The notes under the pieces were generated by a model, which was not told the origin of the DNA, did no database searches, and saw only the letters and a program-made list of their open reading frames with translations. Made by a program: the position numbers and the translations under genes. 64,000 nucleotides of DNA. Source: Osedax fenrisi. Lineage: Eukaryota > Annelida > Polychaeta > Sabellida > Siboglinidae. Below, piece after piece: positions 1 to 13,077 of this stretch; positions within the stretch are counted from its first letter, which is position 1; the number at the start of each line of letters is the position of its first letter. The stretch spans positions 6,987,365-7,051,364 of the forward strand of contig OZ025243.1 in assembly GCA_964019155.1 (NCBI GenBank), read 5' to 3'.

Positions 1-169
1 TATATCATAGTTAGGTATAATTTTTGTTAACTGAAATAATTTAAATTATGTAATAAAACAATTTCATAAAAGGTTTAAACCCCAATCCTACATATCACCT
101 AGTAACTCTACAGAAGCGTACCCCCTCGCTAACCTATCACACCCCCACCCCACTCCACCCCCTACACAG

Positions 170-306
170 TTCATCATCGAGCCGAGTAAGTTTGTATCGG
201 GAGTACTGTCAGCCCTATCCGCCATGGTAAACTTGGAGATAGCCCACGTTAACGTGATCTCGAAGCTGGATCTACTCAATAAGAAAGCTCTGAAACAACT
301 TAATCG
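170..306 (+). CDS. GPN3: GPN3 exon a (nucleotide-specificity motif)
   Basis: Acceptor CTACACAG precedes the exon and donor CG|GTAATC follows it. The translation starts FIIEPSKFVSGVLSALSAM and contains NVISKLDLLNKKA, the KxDLL base-specificity motif of the GPN GTPases. It ends with two bases (CG), completed to Arg by the next exon. Upstream exons are outside the window. Confidence 0.88.
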
Positions 307-1977
307 GTAATCAAGTGTGGTGGTAGGCGATGAGCCTAGTTATGATGTTACCTATCCTTACGTACCTATTGTGTTATCTAGTGGAATCATAAGTGTTTAC
401 TACTGCATATTACACACATATACATGTATATATAGATCTGTTTTAGAGATATATATATATATATATATATAAATTTATATATATATATATATATATGATA
501 TATTTATTACATATTATTTATTTTTGTATTTTATTTGATTAAAATATAATCTAAAATTTAAGTTTTTAATATTCCTAGTTATAATTAATTTTGTATTAAG
601 TACATGTTTAATTTTATAATATAATATTACGATGATTATTTTCGTATAAACATACACACATATACACATACACTTTATTTTGGAGTTATATATGAGGTAT
701 AAACATGAATTATGCCTATGTCAACAGGTGATCTAGGATATCATCTACGATATGAATTTAGAAACTTAAATGACAGCACTATTTTAAATAAATATTTAGC
801 CTATTATGGTTACATTTGATTTTCTTTGGTAAATTAATATTGTATATTTGCAATTTGAATTATTTGTATAAATTGTTTACACATTTATTAAATTATATAT
901 AAACTATCATATATATAGGCATATAATATTATATTATATTTACTTATATGCAGTGAGAGTAGAGAATGGAGCTATTAGTATAAAATGATAATGTTTGTTT
1001 ATGTTAATATCCTCGTGGATATCTCGTGATTTAGTAACTTAATATAACCATTGCGGATATTTCCAGCGTATAGATAGTTCATAATAGAATAGATACATTC
1101 ATAATAGATAGTTCGCCATACCACAAATGTAATATACCTATCTACGATATCCTCGGTAATATGTTAGGTAAAATAGTTGTGTGGCTTAGACTTTAATACA
1201 TCATTTTAAAGATAATATTTATTGTTTATTAAATAATAAATATAAAGAGTAAGACATACTTTTTGTTGATAACATGCGAATTGATCCAGCCTATCCTTAA
1301 TTAGAACTGTACATAGTTATTATTTTCGTATTAGATGTATCGAATTAAAATAATTAATATATATGATTATTAAAATTTACAATAAAATACCTTTTTCATG
1401 TAAATAAATGTTTTATTAAATAAGAAATAATTGAGTTGACCTTATCAATATTATTAATTAAAGATCATTTATATCTCGGGAAATAGATTCTGCTATTTAT
1501 TATTATTATAAATTATATCAATAACGTTTATACACCTATATAACTACTATATACATTAGTAACCTATTATTGTCATTATTATTATATTAATAGTATTTTA
1601 TTATATTTTTAATCATTAACATATATAATTAAAATTATGATAATTATTTCAATTTCAATACATAAGTAGTCTTATTAAAATATTCGCTGTCGTCCAATAT
1701 CATACCAGTCGTATTACTTATATATCAATGTTAATAGATAACTGTACGATATAACAATGAACTTCGTTAACTTAGATATCTGGAACCTGATCTTGAGAAT
1801 CTACTCGCAGAAGAGGTGGAGAATAACTTCAAAACGGAGAAATTCAAATCTCTCAACCGAGCCATCGCTCAAATGGTTACTTCGTTATTTAGTGTGTATG
1901 TGTATGTGTAATTGTATAGTGTGTGTATGTGTGTAGTGTGTAGAATGTAGACTAATATCTATCATCAATATAAATAA

Positions 1978-2037
<60 letters not shown>

Positions 2038-3824
2038 TATACTGTTATATATAATGGTGTTTTATTACAAATATCACATTTATAGAAATTATTTAATATA
2101 TAATTTTTACTTACAATAATGTATTATATTTTAACATATTACTTAATAATTATTTATCAAGCAAATTATAATATATAAGCATATAAAATAGTAGAAAATA
2201 ATTAACTTCGATAACTGAATTTATAAATCAAATTATTATTTTATAAAATATTTATCAAATAAATATATTATATAACATCCCGTCCTGTCTATAAGTAAAT
2301 AATGAATTAAGTAATTGCAGATTAACATTGATATCGAGCTAGTACAATACATGCATCCTTTAGTGTAAATAACTCAGCAATATAATTTATATGTATTCAC
2401 CACGATACGTCAATATCGCATACAACTATTCCATCATACATTCCGTAATGAGTGCACGAGTTCCCACCGATTGTTAAATATCACTTAGGTTTCAACCTAT
2501 TACTTAATACTACCTGAATGTAAGAGTATCCCATCCTTGGTTCAATATAGCCTGTGTATACACCTATTCCATAGCACATTCCACAATGTATGCATAAGTA
2601 CCCCATGCATAAGTACCCCATGCATAAGTACCCCATGCATAAGTACCCCATGCATAAGTACCCCATGCATAAGTACCCCATGCATAAGTATCCCATGCAC
2701 TAGTACCCCATGCACAAGTACCCCATGCATAAGTACCCCATGCATAAGTACCCCATGCATAAGTACCCCATGCACTAGTACCCCATGCACAAGTACCCCA
2801 TGCATAAGTATCCCATGCACTAGTACCCCATGCACTAGTACCCCATGCACAAGTACCCCATGCATAAGTACCCCATGCATAAGTTCCCCATGCATAAGTA
2901 GATGTACAAAACCCATGTATATACAGTACCTCACCATTGCCCCACACCTCACCACCTCGCCACCACCACCACCACCTCACCATTACCCCACACCTCGCCA
3001 CCGCCTCACAGATAGACGACTACAGCCTGGTACAGTTCATGCCACTGGACAATACGAAGGAGGAGTCAATAGCGCGGGTTCTCGATATGATCGACCAGTC
3101 CATACAGTACGGAGAGGACTTCGAACCCAAAGAGCCCAAGGTCAGCGCCCTAAACGACCTTTACTGTTTACTGAATGCGGCGCGATTCAACCGAACTCAT
3201 ATTCAATCATAATTAGCGCCAGTCCATTCATTCTAATTAATTATTATTCGATTAATGCAATTTAATTAATATAATAATAATAATCGACCCGCTACCTATG
3301 TATGTTTTACTAAATAATTATAATTGACAACGACGAGCCACACTGAGCTATATATCTCTGACTGAGCTATATGAGGAATATACCGTTTTCATCGTTAGCA
3401 TATACGTTTTCTAATTCAATGATTTATATATAATATCTGCATTATCCATTCTCTGGATAGTATTGTACCCTAATCCAGTTAAGATTGGTTCGTTTTTTTT
3501 AAATAGTGAGGATTAGCATTTTATATGAACTAGGTAAAATAATTAATTGAATAAAATCAAAATAAAGAGATAGAGTTTAATATTGAGAGATATTATTTTA
3601 ATATGGAGGAGATATGAGGTATTTTGAAATTTCGATTTATTTCATTAACAATTATTTGTTAAGTTATATCTTTAACTATAATTTGAATTAAATATTTGTC
3701 TACAAGAACAAGTTTCTCTAATATTATTTTTTGATTTTTTAGAAATTTTCTATGAAATTTCGGAAAAAAATTATTTTAATTTTAATTTCAAAACTTTATC
3801 CTTAATAAGATATAAAATTATATA

Positions 3825-3881
<57 letters not shown>

Positions 3882-5011
3882 CAAATTATAAGAAATAAAT
3901 TAATTTATAATATAAAAATGGTAATTTATTTTATAGGCTAATATTGATATCTCATTTTTATATTATAATTAATATTGCAATTATTATTATGATAATTATT
4001 ATTTTATGTATATTTAAACATTTTTTGTAACATTTATTTTCACACACTTGTGTGATAATCATTTAAAATATTACATTTTATTTATATAATAATATAATCA
4101 ATATATGATTACAACTGATTATATGATGTTATATCATTTTATCTTTATATTTTCTTTTAAAAATATGCATACATAAATTAATTATATTTTAAAAGTAATA
4201 TATATTTTATAAATAAAAATGAAGGTCGTATCGACTTATGTATTATTATTATTATATATTTGAACAAATTATGTCAAATTCTTTAAATTTGCATTTTTAC
4301 AATTTACATGCATTGCGTGAAGGAGGTTATCCCTTTACATAACTAAAAATCTACCTCCCCTTAAGGGTTATTGCGACCTTTGAAATTTATAACAACAGAT
4401 TTTGTTTTTATTTGTTATTATTAAAATATTGAATATTATCTTTAAAATTATATATAAATCATGTTTTACGTAAAACATAACTATAAATAAATAATTTTAA
4501 AATTATATCATTTAAATAAATTATAATAAAGAATTAATTAAATTTAATAATCGTTATAATTTAATGAATATATAATACTTTGTATAACATAATGTGATAA
4601 GTTATCATCTGTATATATATTTTATACATTTTGCATAATTAAATTGTAAATATTTAGAATCAATTCACTCAGAATAATTATTATAACTAATTTCACTCAT
4701 TAAAACACTATTAAGTCATTCAATAATGCTTTAAATGAATTGAAATATTCAGACAATATATATAATTACACAATATTTACGCTTTTTAAAATTCAATAAT
4801 TAATAACTAGTAACATTTTAATAATTTTGTATGTTTAATAATATCATATATCATACATGTATGCTATTATTTAATATATTTATAGTTTGTTTAGAAATAA
4901 CTGATATTTAATAATTTATTTGATATTAATATATTATTTATTATTTAGGATGAAATAAATGATGAGGAAGATGAAACGGGCAAAGATATTGAAAATTATT
5001 TAGATAATTAA
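170..5011 (+). CDS. GPN3: GPN-loop GTPase 3 (3' half of gene, 4 exons)
   Basis: GPN3 is a small GPN-loop GTPase that acts with GPN1 in assembly and nuclear import of RNA polymerase II. Four exons are visible: 170-306, 1776-1875, 3012-3140 and 4949-5011 (stop TAA). They sum to 429 nt, or 142 residues plus stop, with junction phases 2, 0 and 0 all matching. The sequence follows the C-terminal half of animal GPN3 in order: KFVSGVLSALSAM, ISKLDLLNKKA (the guanine-specificity KxDLL motif region), YLEPDLENLL, FKSLNRAIAQMIDDYSLVQF, then IDQSIQYGEDFEPKEPK and a short acidic tail ending ENYLDN. GPN3 proteins are about 280 residues, so the P-loop and GPN loop lie to the left of the window. Intron 2 holds a 15-bp minisatellite and intron 3 long (TA)n tracts. 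GPN3 is preferred over GPN1 or GPN2 because of the IDDYS...IQYGED..EPKEPK ending. Expression is not shown by the sequence. Confidence 0.88.
307..1775 (+). other. GPN3 intron, AT-rich
   Basis: No gene is seen in this intron. It contains (TA)n runs near 427-506 and is more than 75% A+T. The following intron (1876-3011) has another (TA)n tract at 1978-2035 and the minisatellite; intron 3 (3141-4948) has (TA)n at about 3822-3880. Confidence 0.7.
1776..1875 (+). CDS. GPN3: GPN3 exon b
   Basis: The acceptor is AACTTAG and the donor ATG|GTTACT. The first base A completes CG|A (Arg) and gives RYLEPDLENLLAEEV, matching the FLDPDMYSLL segment of vertebrate GPN3, then EKFKSLNRAIAQM. The exon ends in phase 0. 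It is too short and too embedded in AT-rich sequence to appear as an obvious open frame. Confidence 0.85.
2587..2905 (+). repeat. 15-bp minisatellite in GPN3 intron
   Basis: About 21 head-to-tail copies of CATAAGTACCCCATG lie between GPN3 exons b and c. Variants replace CATAAG by CACTAG or CACAAG. Because the unit is divisible by three and lacks stops in several frames, it produces spurious Cys-Ile-Ser-Thr-Pro or Tyr-Ala-Trp-Gly-Thr repeat translations on both strands. These are not genes. The copies are contiguous with no spacers, so this is not a CRISPR array. Confidence 0.95.
3012..3140 (+). CDS. GPN3: GPN3 exon c
   Basis: The exon follows the acceptor CCTCACAG and is 43 complete codons, from IDDYSLVQFMPLDNTKEES to IQYGEDFEPKEPK. 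This is the most diagnostic GPN3 stretch in the window. The donor is AAG|GTCAGC. Reading through the donor gives a non-homologous 23-residue tail, so splicing to 4949 is preferred. Confidence 0.88.
4949..5011 (+). CDS. GPN3: GPN3 last exon, acidic tail
   Basis: The acceptor is TTATTTAG. Twenty codons starting DEINDEEDETG and ending ENYLDN are followed by TAA. GPN3 proteins end in a short acidic tail, and the phase-0 join to the previous exon fits. The exon stands out as a G-rich island in more than 80% AT sequence. It is inferred from position, phase and composition, as the tail is poorly conserved. Confidence 0.72.
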   Translation, partial: DEINDEEDETGKDIENYLDN

Positions 5012-5027
5012 TTATTACTGAGATACC

Positions 5028-5061
<34 letters not shown>

Positions 5062-5296
5062 TTGTCTTTAATTTGTTAACCATTTTTTTATTCTATAATT
5101 CATAAATATATTAATATAAATATTTGTTAATATATTTAATATAAATATTTATTACACTATAACCAATATTTCGATATATATATAACTAGTCCGTACCTAA
5201 CGAAGATTTCAATTACATTAGTAATTGATAGTAAACTATTTATAAACAAATTTATAATTAATTTTGATTATTTATTATCTGTATATATAGATAGAC

Positions 5297-8047
5297 TAGC
5301 CGTACCCGACCCGGCGTTGCTCGGTTTTGATTATTTTCCTATATATTATATATTAATTATAGCTATTCCTGATTCTTAATTGATATATATAATAAAATAA
5401 ATGTTAGCTGACATACAAAACAAAGTAGAAAACATTTTCAAATAATATGTTAAAAAATACAACAAATATTTCAAATATTAAAAAATATGTTTTAAAAAAA
5501 TGTCTAAAACCCAAACCTAAACCCAAACACAAACCGTACACTACCCTGCGTTGCTAGGTTTTTGATTATTTGCCTATTAATTGTAGCTATTCCTGATTAT
5601 ACTTAGCTAATATTTAATTGTTTTCTTCTAACTAATATTTACTAATTCTAACTGTATCCGATGTAGACTCAGCGTTGTTCGTTTTTAAGATTATTTGTAA
5701 AATATTTGGTAAGATTACAAATAATAATTTAAAATATTACAAAATATATTTTTAAAAAGTGTTTAAAAATATTTTAAGAAATATAAAAAATATTTCAACA
5801 TATTAGTAGCCATACCTGATTTTTAATGCCTATTAATTTTTTTTATTAATTATAGCTATTCCTGATTATTCTAAAATATATAATTGCTAAAAATTGCAAA
5901 AAAATATATAAAATATTACAAAATATGTTTTAAAAACAAACCATACCCGACCCGGCATTTCTTGGTTTTTGTTTGTTTGCCTATCTATTATTTATTATTT
6001 ATTAATTAGGGCAATTTCTGATTCTATATTTCTAGTATATACAATTAAATAAAGTTTATTTAAAATACAAACAAATATAGAAAAATATTGTTTATAATAT
6101 TTAAAAAATTAGTGAACAAATATTTCAAAAAATATTTTAAAAAATACAACAAATATTTCAAATATTACAAAATATGTTGAAAACCCAAACCCAAACCGTC
6201 CCAAAACGGCGTTGATCGGTTTTTAATTATATGCCTATCTATACTTTATTAATTATAACTATTCCTGATTTAGAATTGTTTGCCGAACCCAACCCGACGT
6301 TGCTCGTTTTTTTATTATTTGCCTATCAATTATTAATTATAGTTATTCCTAATTATGCATAGCTATTCTTTAATTGTTGTCTTCTAACTAATATTTAATA
6401 AATCTAACTGTATCCGATGTAGATCTAGCGTTGTTCTTTTTAAGACTTATTCGTAAAATATTTTGTAAAAATACAAAAATACAAAAATACTTTAAAATAT
6501 TATAAAATATATTTTTAAAAAGTGTCTAAAAATATTTTTTAAATATAAAAAATATTTCAACATATTAGCAGTCATACCCTACCCGGCGTTGCTAGGTTTT
6601 TGATTGTTTGACTATTTATTTTTATTTATTATAGCTATTCCTGATTATTCTAAAATATATAATTGCTAACAAATACAAAAAATATTACAAAATATGTTTT
6701 AAAAAAATGTCGAAAACTCAAACCTAAACCCAAATCCAAACAGTACTCGACTCGACATTTATCGGTTTTTGATTGTTTGCCTATTTATTATTTATTAATT
6801 AGAGCTATTCCTGATCCTACATTTCTAGTATATACAATTAAATAAAATTAAACATATGTAGAAACATATTTTTTTTAATATTTAAAAAATTAGATAAAAA
6901 ATATTTCAAAAAATACAACAGATATTTCAAATATTCCAAAATATGTTGAAAACCTAAACCCAAACAGTTCCAAATCGGCGTTGCTCGGTTTTTTATTATT
7001 TGCCTATCTATCATTTATTAATTATAACTATTCCTGATTTGGAATTTCTTGCCGTACCCAACTTTGCTTTACTCGTTGTTTGATAGCTTACCTATCTATT
7101 ATTTATTATTTATGGCTATTCATGATTCTGCTTTTCATATACAATAACATAAATTGTTGCTAAAATTCAAACAAATTTATACAAATATTAATATCTCAAA
7201 AATTAGTGGAAAAATATTTCAAAAATATTTCAAATAATATTTAAAAAAATACAACACATATTTCCAATATTACAAAATAGTACTTAATAAATATCGAAAA
7301 CCCAAACCGCACCCTGCGTTGATCGATTTTTGATTGTTTGCCTATCTATTATTTATTAATTATAGTTATTCCTGATTCTGTATTCCTAGTATACAACAAA
7401 TATTTCCAAATATTACAAAATATATTTTTTATAAATGTTCTACAAATATTTTAAAAAGTATATTATTATATCTTATAATATTTATATATTTATTATATAA
7501 TTATAATATTTTAATTATATCTTAAAATAATAATATTTCAACGAATAGTTGAAAAATATAAAAAATTATTTCAAATAATATTTTTTAAAATACAAAAAAT
7601 ATAAATAATATTACAAAATATATTTTAAAAAAATTTCAAAAAAATGTTTAAAAATATTTAAAAAAAACTTCAAAAATATTTCAAAAAATGTCAAAAATAT
7701 TTCAAAAATATTTCAAAAAATTTCCAAAATTTCAAAAAAAAATCAAAAAAAATTCAAAAAAATAGTTCGAAAAAATGTAAAAAAAATATTTCAAAAATGC
7801 GACGCCGAAGATTTTGGACGACAAAAAATCATTTTAATGGCAAAAAGTCAATTTTTCAGGTTTTTCTGGGGTACGCGGTATAAAATTCAAAAAATTTTCC
7901 GGACCAAGACCATACTGTTGCAAATTTATTAAGATCGGGTATAAAATATTTTCGCGACGTACCCCGGTTCTCGAGTTACCTCACCAGATACACACACACA
8001 CACATATATATATATATAATTAAATAGACTTTCTTTTATATAATAGA
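5297..8047 (+). repeat. Foldback module A1 (direct copy of A3)
   Basis: It matches A3 in direct orientation at an offset of about 10,040-10,060 bp, from TAGCCGTACCCGACCCGGCG to TTTTATATAATAGA. It lacks the first about 174 bp of A2/A3. It also lacks a roughly 10-bp piece (CCAACAATTT near 17780) shared by A2 and A3, so A2 and A3 are each other's closest copies. It abuts GPN3 about 285 bp past the stop codon. Confidence 0.85.
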
Positions 8048-10130
8048 CTAGCCGTACCCGACCCGGCGTTGCTCGGTTTTTGAATATTTGCCTATTATCT
8101 ATTATTTATTAATTATAGATATATTATATACCTATTCATGATTATGCATTGCTATATATACAATAAAATAAATGTTAGCTAAAATACAAACAAAATATAG
8201 AAAAATATTTAAAAAATTAGTGGAAATATATTAAAAAATGCAACAAATATTACAAAATATGTTTTAAAAAATGTCTAAAACCCAAACTTAAACCCAAACC
8301 GTACCCAAACCGGCGTTGCTCGGATATTGATTGTTTGCCTATCTATTATTTATTAATTATAGCTGTTCCTGATTCTTCATTGTTATATATACAATTAAAT
8401 AAATGTTAGCTGAAATACAAACAAATGTAGAAAAATATTTTAATAATTAAAAAATTAGTAGAAAAATATTTCAAAAAATATATTAAAATATACAATAAAT
8501 ATTTTGAATATTACAAAATATGTTTTAAAAAGATGTCGAAAACCCAAACCTAAACCCAAACCGTACCCGACCTGGCGTTGCTCGGTTTTTGATTTTTTGC
8601 CAATTATTATTTATTAATTATAGCTATTACTAATTCTGCATTGCTAAATATTTATATTTAATTTGTTCCTAACTATTATTTATATACAATAAAATAAATG
8701 TTAGATGACATACAAACAAATGTAGAAAAATATTTTAATATTTAAAAAATTAGTGGAAAAATATTTTAAAAAATATATTAAAAAATACAACTAATATTTC
8801 AATTATTATAAAATATGTTTTAAAAAAATGTCTAAAACCAAAACCCACACCGTCCTGACACGGCGTTGCTAGGTTTTTGATTGTTTTCCTATCTATTATT
8901 TATTAATTATAACAATTCCTGATTTTAAATTTTTTGCCTTACCCAACACGACGTTTCTCGGTTTTTAATTATTTGCCTATCAATTATTAATTATAGCTAT
9001 TCCTAATTATGCATAGCTAATCTTTAATTTTTAGTCTTCTAACTAATATTTAATAAATCTAACTGTATCCGATGTATATCTAGCGTTGTTCTTTTTTAGA
9101 TTTATTCGTAAAATATTTTGTAAAAATACAAAAAATAATTTAAAATATTATAAAATATATTTTTAAAAAGTGTCTAAAAATATTTTTTAAATATAAAAAA
9201 TATTTCAACATATTAGTAGCCATACCCTACCCGGCGTTGCTAGGTTTTTGATTGTTTGACTATTTTTATTAATTATAGCTATTCCTGATTATTCTAAAAT
9301 ATATAATTGCTAAAAAATACAAAAAATATTTAAAATATTATAAAATATGTTTTAAAAAAATGTCGAAAACTCAAACCTAAACCCAAATCCAAACAGTACT
9401 CGACTCGACATTTATCGGTTTTTGATTGTTTGCCTATTTATTATTTATTAATTAGAGCTATTCCTGATCCTACATTTCTAGTATATACAATTAAATAAAA
9501 TTAAACATATGTAGAAACATATTTTTTTTAATATTTAAAAAATTAGATAAAAAATATTTCAAAAAATACAACAGATATTTCAAATATTCCAAAATATGTT
9601 GAAAACCTAAACCCAAACAGTTCCAAATCGGCGTTGCTCGGTTTTTTATTATTTGCCTATCTATCATTTATTAATTATAACTATTCCTTATTTGGAATTT
9701 CTTGCCGTACCCAACTTTGCTTTACTTGTTGTTTGATAGTTTACCTATCTATTATTTATTAATTATGGCTATTCATGATTCTGCTTTTCATATACAATAA
9801 CATAAATTGTTGCTAAAATTCAAACAAATTTATACAAATATTAATATCTCAAAAATTAGTGGAAAAATATTTCAAAAATATTTCACAAAATATTTTTAAA
9901 AATACAACACATATTTCCAATATTACAAAATATTACTTAAAAAATGTCGAAAACTCAAACTGCACCCTGCATTGCTCGATTTTTGATTTTTGATTATTGT
10001 TGCCCATTTATTATTTATTAATTATAGCTATTTCTGATTCTGTATTTCTGTATTGCTACAAAATATATTTTTTATAAATTTTCTACAAATATTTTAAAAA
10101 GTATAATATTTATATCTTATAATATTTATA
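8048..10130 (+). repeat. Foldback module B1
   Basis: Inverted copy of 13078-15160 with identical length. It begins with CTAGCCGTACCCGACCCGGC and is built from the same kind of sub-repeats as module A. No coding potential is recognised. Confidence 0.85.
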
Positions 10131-10159
10131 TCTATTATATAAAAGAAAGTCTATTTAAT

Positions 10160-10190
<31 letters not shown>

Positions 10191-13077
10191 ATCTGGTGAG
10201 GTAACTCGAGAACCGGGGTACGTCGCGAAAATATTTTATACCCGATCTTAATAAATTTGCAACAGTATGGTCTTGGTCCGGAAAATTTTTTGAATTTTAT
10301 ACCGCGTACCCCAGAAAAACCTGAAAAATTGACTTTTTGCCATTAAAATGATTTTTTGTCGTCCAAAATCTTCGGCGTCGCATTTTTGAAATATTTTTTT
10401 TACATTTTTTCGAACTATTTTTTTGAATTTTTTTTGATTTTTTTTTGAAATTGTTGGAAATTTTGGAAATTTTTTGAAATATTTTTGAAATATTTTTGAC
10501 ATTTTTTGAAATATTTTTGAAGTTTTTTTAAAATATTTTTAAACATTTTTTTGAAATTTTTTTAAAATATATTTTGTAATATTATTTATATTTTTTGTAT
10601 TTTAAAAAATATTATTTGAAATAATTTTTTATATTTTTCAACTATTCGTTGAAATATTATTATTTTAAGATATAATTAAAATATTATAATTATATAATAA
10701 ATATATAAATATTATAAGATATAATAATATACTTTTTAAAATATTTGTAGAACATTTATAAAAAATATATTTTGTAATATTTGGAAATATTTGTTGTATA
10801 CTAGGAATACAGAATCAGGAATAGCTATAATTAATAAATAATAGATAGGCAAACAATCAAAAATCGATCAACGCAGGGTGCGGTTTGGGTTTTCGATATT
10901 TATTAAGTACTATTTTGTAATATTGGAAATATGTGTTGTATTTTTTTAAATATTATTTGAAATATTTTTGAAATATTTTTCCACTAATTTTTGAGATATT
11001 AATATTTGTATAAATTTGTTTGAATTTTAGCAACAATTTATGTTATTGTATATGAAAAGCAGAATCATGAATAGCCATAAATAATAAATAATAGATAGGT
11101 AAGCTATCAAACAACGAGTAAAGCAAAGTTGGGTACGGCAAGAAATTCCAAATCAGGAATAGTTATAATTAATAAATGATAGATAGGAAAATAATAAAAA
11201 ACCGAGCAACGCCGATTTGGAACTGTTTGGGTTTAGGTTTTCAACATATTTTGGAATATTTGAAATATCTGTTGTATTTTTTGAAATATTTTTTATCTAA
11301 TTTTTTAAATATTAAAAAAAATATGTTTCTACATATGTTTAATTTTATTTAATTGTATATACTAGAAATGTAGGATCAGGAATAGCTCTAATTAATAAAT
11401 AATAAATAGGCAAACAATCAAAAACCGATAAATGTCGAGTCGAGTACTGTTTGGATTTGGGTTTAGGTTTGAGTTTTCGACATTTTTTTAAAACATATTT
11501 TGTAATATTTTAAATATTTTTTGTATTTGTTAGCAATTATATATTTTAGAATAATCAGGAATAGCTATAATTAATAAAAATAAATAGTCAAACAATCAAA
11601 AACCTAGCAACGCCGGGTAGGGTATGACTGCTAATATGTTGAAATATTTTTTATATTTAAAAAATATTTTTAGACACTTTTTAAAAATATATTTTATAAT
11701 ATTTTAAAGTATTTTTGTATTTTTGTATTTTTACAAAATATTTTACGAATAAGTCTTAAAAAGAACAACGCTAGATCTACATCGGATACAGTTAGATTTA
11801 TTAAATATTAGTTAGAAGACAACAATTAAAGAATAGCTATGCATAATTAGGAATAACTATAATTAATAATTGATAGGCAAATAATAAAAAAATGAGCAAC
11901 GTCGGGTTGGGTTCGGCAAACAATTCTAAATCAGGAATAGTTATAATTAATAAAGTATAGATAGGCATATAGTTAAAAACCGATCAACGCCGTTTTGGGA
12001 CGGTTTGGGTTTTGGTTTTCAACATATTTTGTAATATTTGAAATATTTGTTGTATTTTTTAAAATATTTTTTGAAATATTTGTTCACTAATTTTTTAAAT
12101 ATTATAAACAATATTTTTCTATATTTGTTTGTATTTTAAATAAACTTTATTTAATTGTATATACTAGAAATATAGAATCAGAAATTGCCCTAATTAATAA
12201 ATAATAAATAATAGATAGGCAAACAAACAAAAACCAAGAAATGCCGGGTCGGGTATGGTTTGTTTTTAAAACATATTTTGTAATATTTTATATATTTTTT
12301 TTGCAATTTTTAGCAATTATATATTTTAGAATAATCAGGAATAGCTATAATTAATAAAAAAAATTAATAGGCATTAAAAATCAGGTATGGCTACTAATAT
12401 GTTGAAATATTTTTTATATTTCTTAAAATATTTTTAGACACTTTTTAAAAATATATTTTGTAATATTTTAAATTATTATTTGTAATCTTACCAAATATTT
12501 TACAAATAATCTTAAAAACGAACAACGCTGAGTCTACATCGGATACAGTTAGAATTAGTAAATATTAGTTAGAAGAAAACAATTAAATATTAGCTAAGTA
12601 TAATCAGGAATAGCTACAATTAATAGGCAAATAATCAAAAACCTAGCAACGCAGGGTAGTGTACGGTTTGTGTTTGGGTTTAGGTTTGGGTTTTAGACAT
12701 TTTTTTAAAACATATTTTTTAATATTTGAAATATTTGTTGTATTTTTTAACATATTATTTGAAAATGTTTTCTACTTTGTTTTGTATGTCAGCTAACATT
12801 TATTTTATTATATATATCAATTAAGAATCAGGAATAGCTATAATTAATATATAATATATAGGAAAATAATCAAAACCGAGCAACGCCGGGTCGGGTACGG
12901 CTATTTTTTGAAATATTTTAAAAAAAATTTTTTCAAATATTTTAAAACATTTTTTTGAAATATTTGTAAACATTTTTGTGGACATTTTTTTGAAATATTT
13001 TTTTATATTTTTCAACTAATCTTTGAAATATTATTATTTTAAGATATAATTAAAATATTATAATTATATAATAAATA
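10131..13077 (-). repeat. Foldback module A2 (inverted)
   Basis: Reverse complement of 15161-18107 with equal length. It starts with a (TG)n/(TA)n stretch at 10160-10190 that mirrors the (CA)n/(TA)n at 18045-18080 in A3. The 84- and 64-codon frames here recur identically, inverted, in A3. They are Lys/Phe-rich translations of repeat DNA, not genes. Confidence 0.85.

Noticed and set aside
2587..2905. Possible CRISPR array
   Set aside because: Units are contiguous 15-mers with no spacers, in a eukaryotic intron.
2537..3265. 242-, 137- and 145-codon Cys/Thr/Pro or Trp/Gly-rich repeat proteins
   Set aside because: They translate the 15-bp minisatellite. Only the GPN3 exon at 3012-3140 is coding, in a different frame from the long plus-strand one.
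10248..10502. 84- and 64-codon Lys/Phe-rich proteins, each present twice (also 12821-13015, 15223-15417, 17736-17990)
   Set aside because: Identical pairs arise because the DNA is an inverted repeat; composition is that of AAATATTTC-type repeat DNA.
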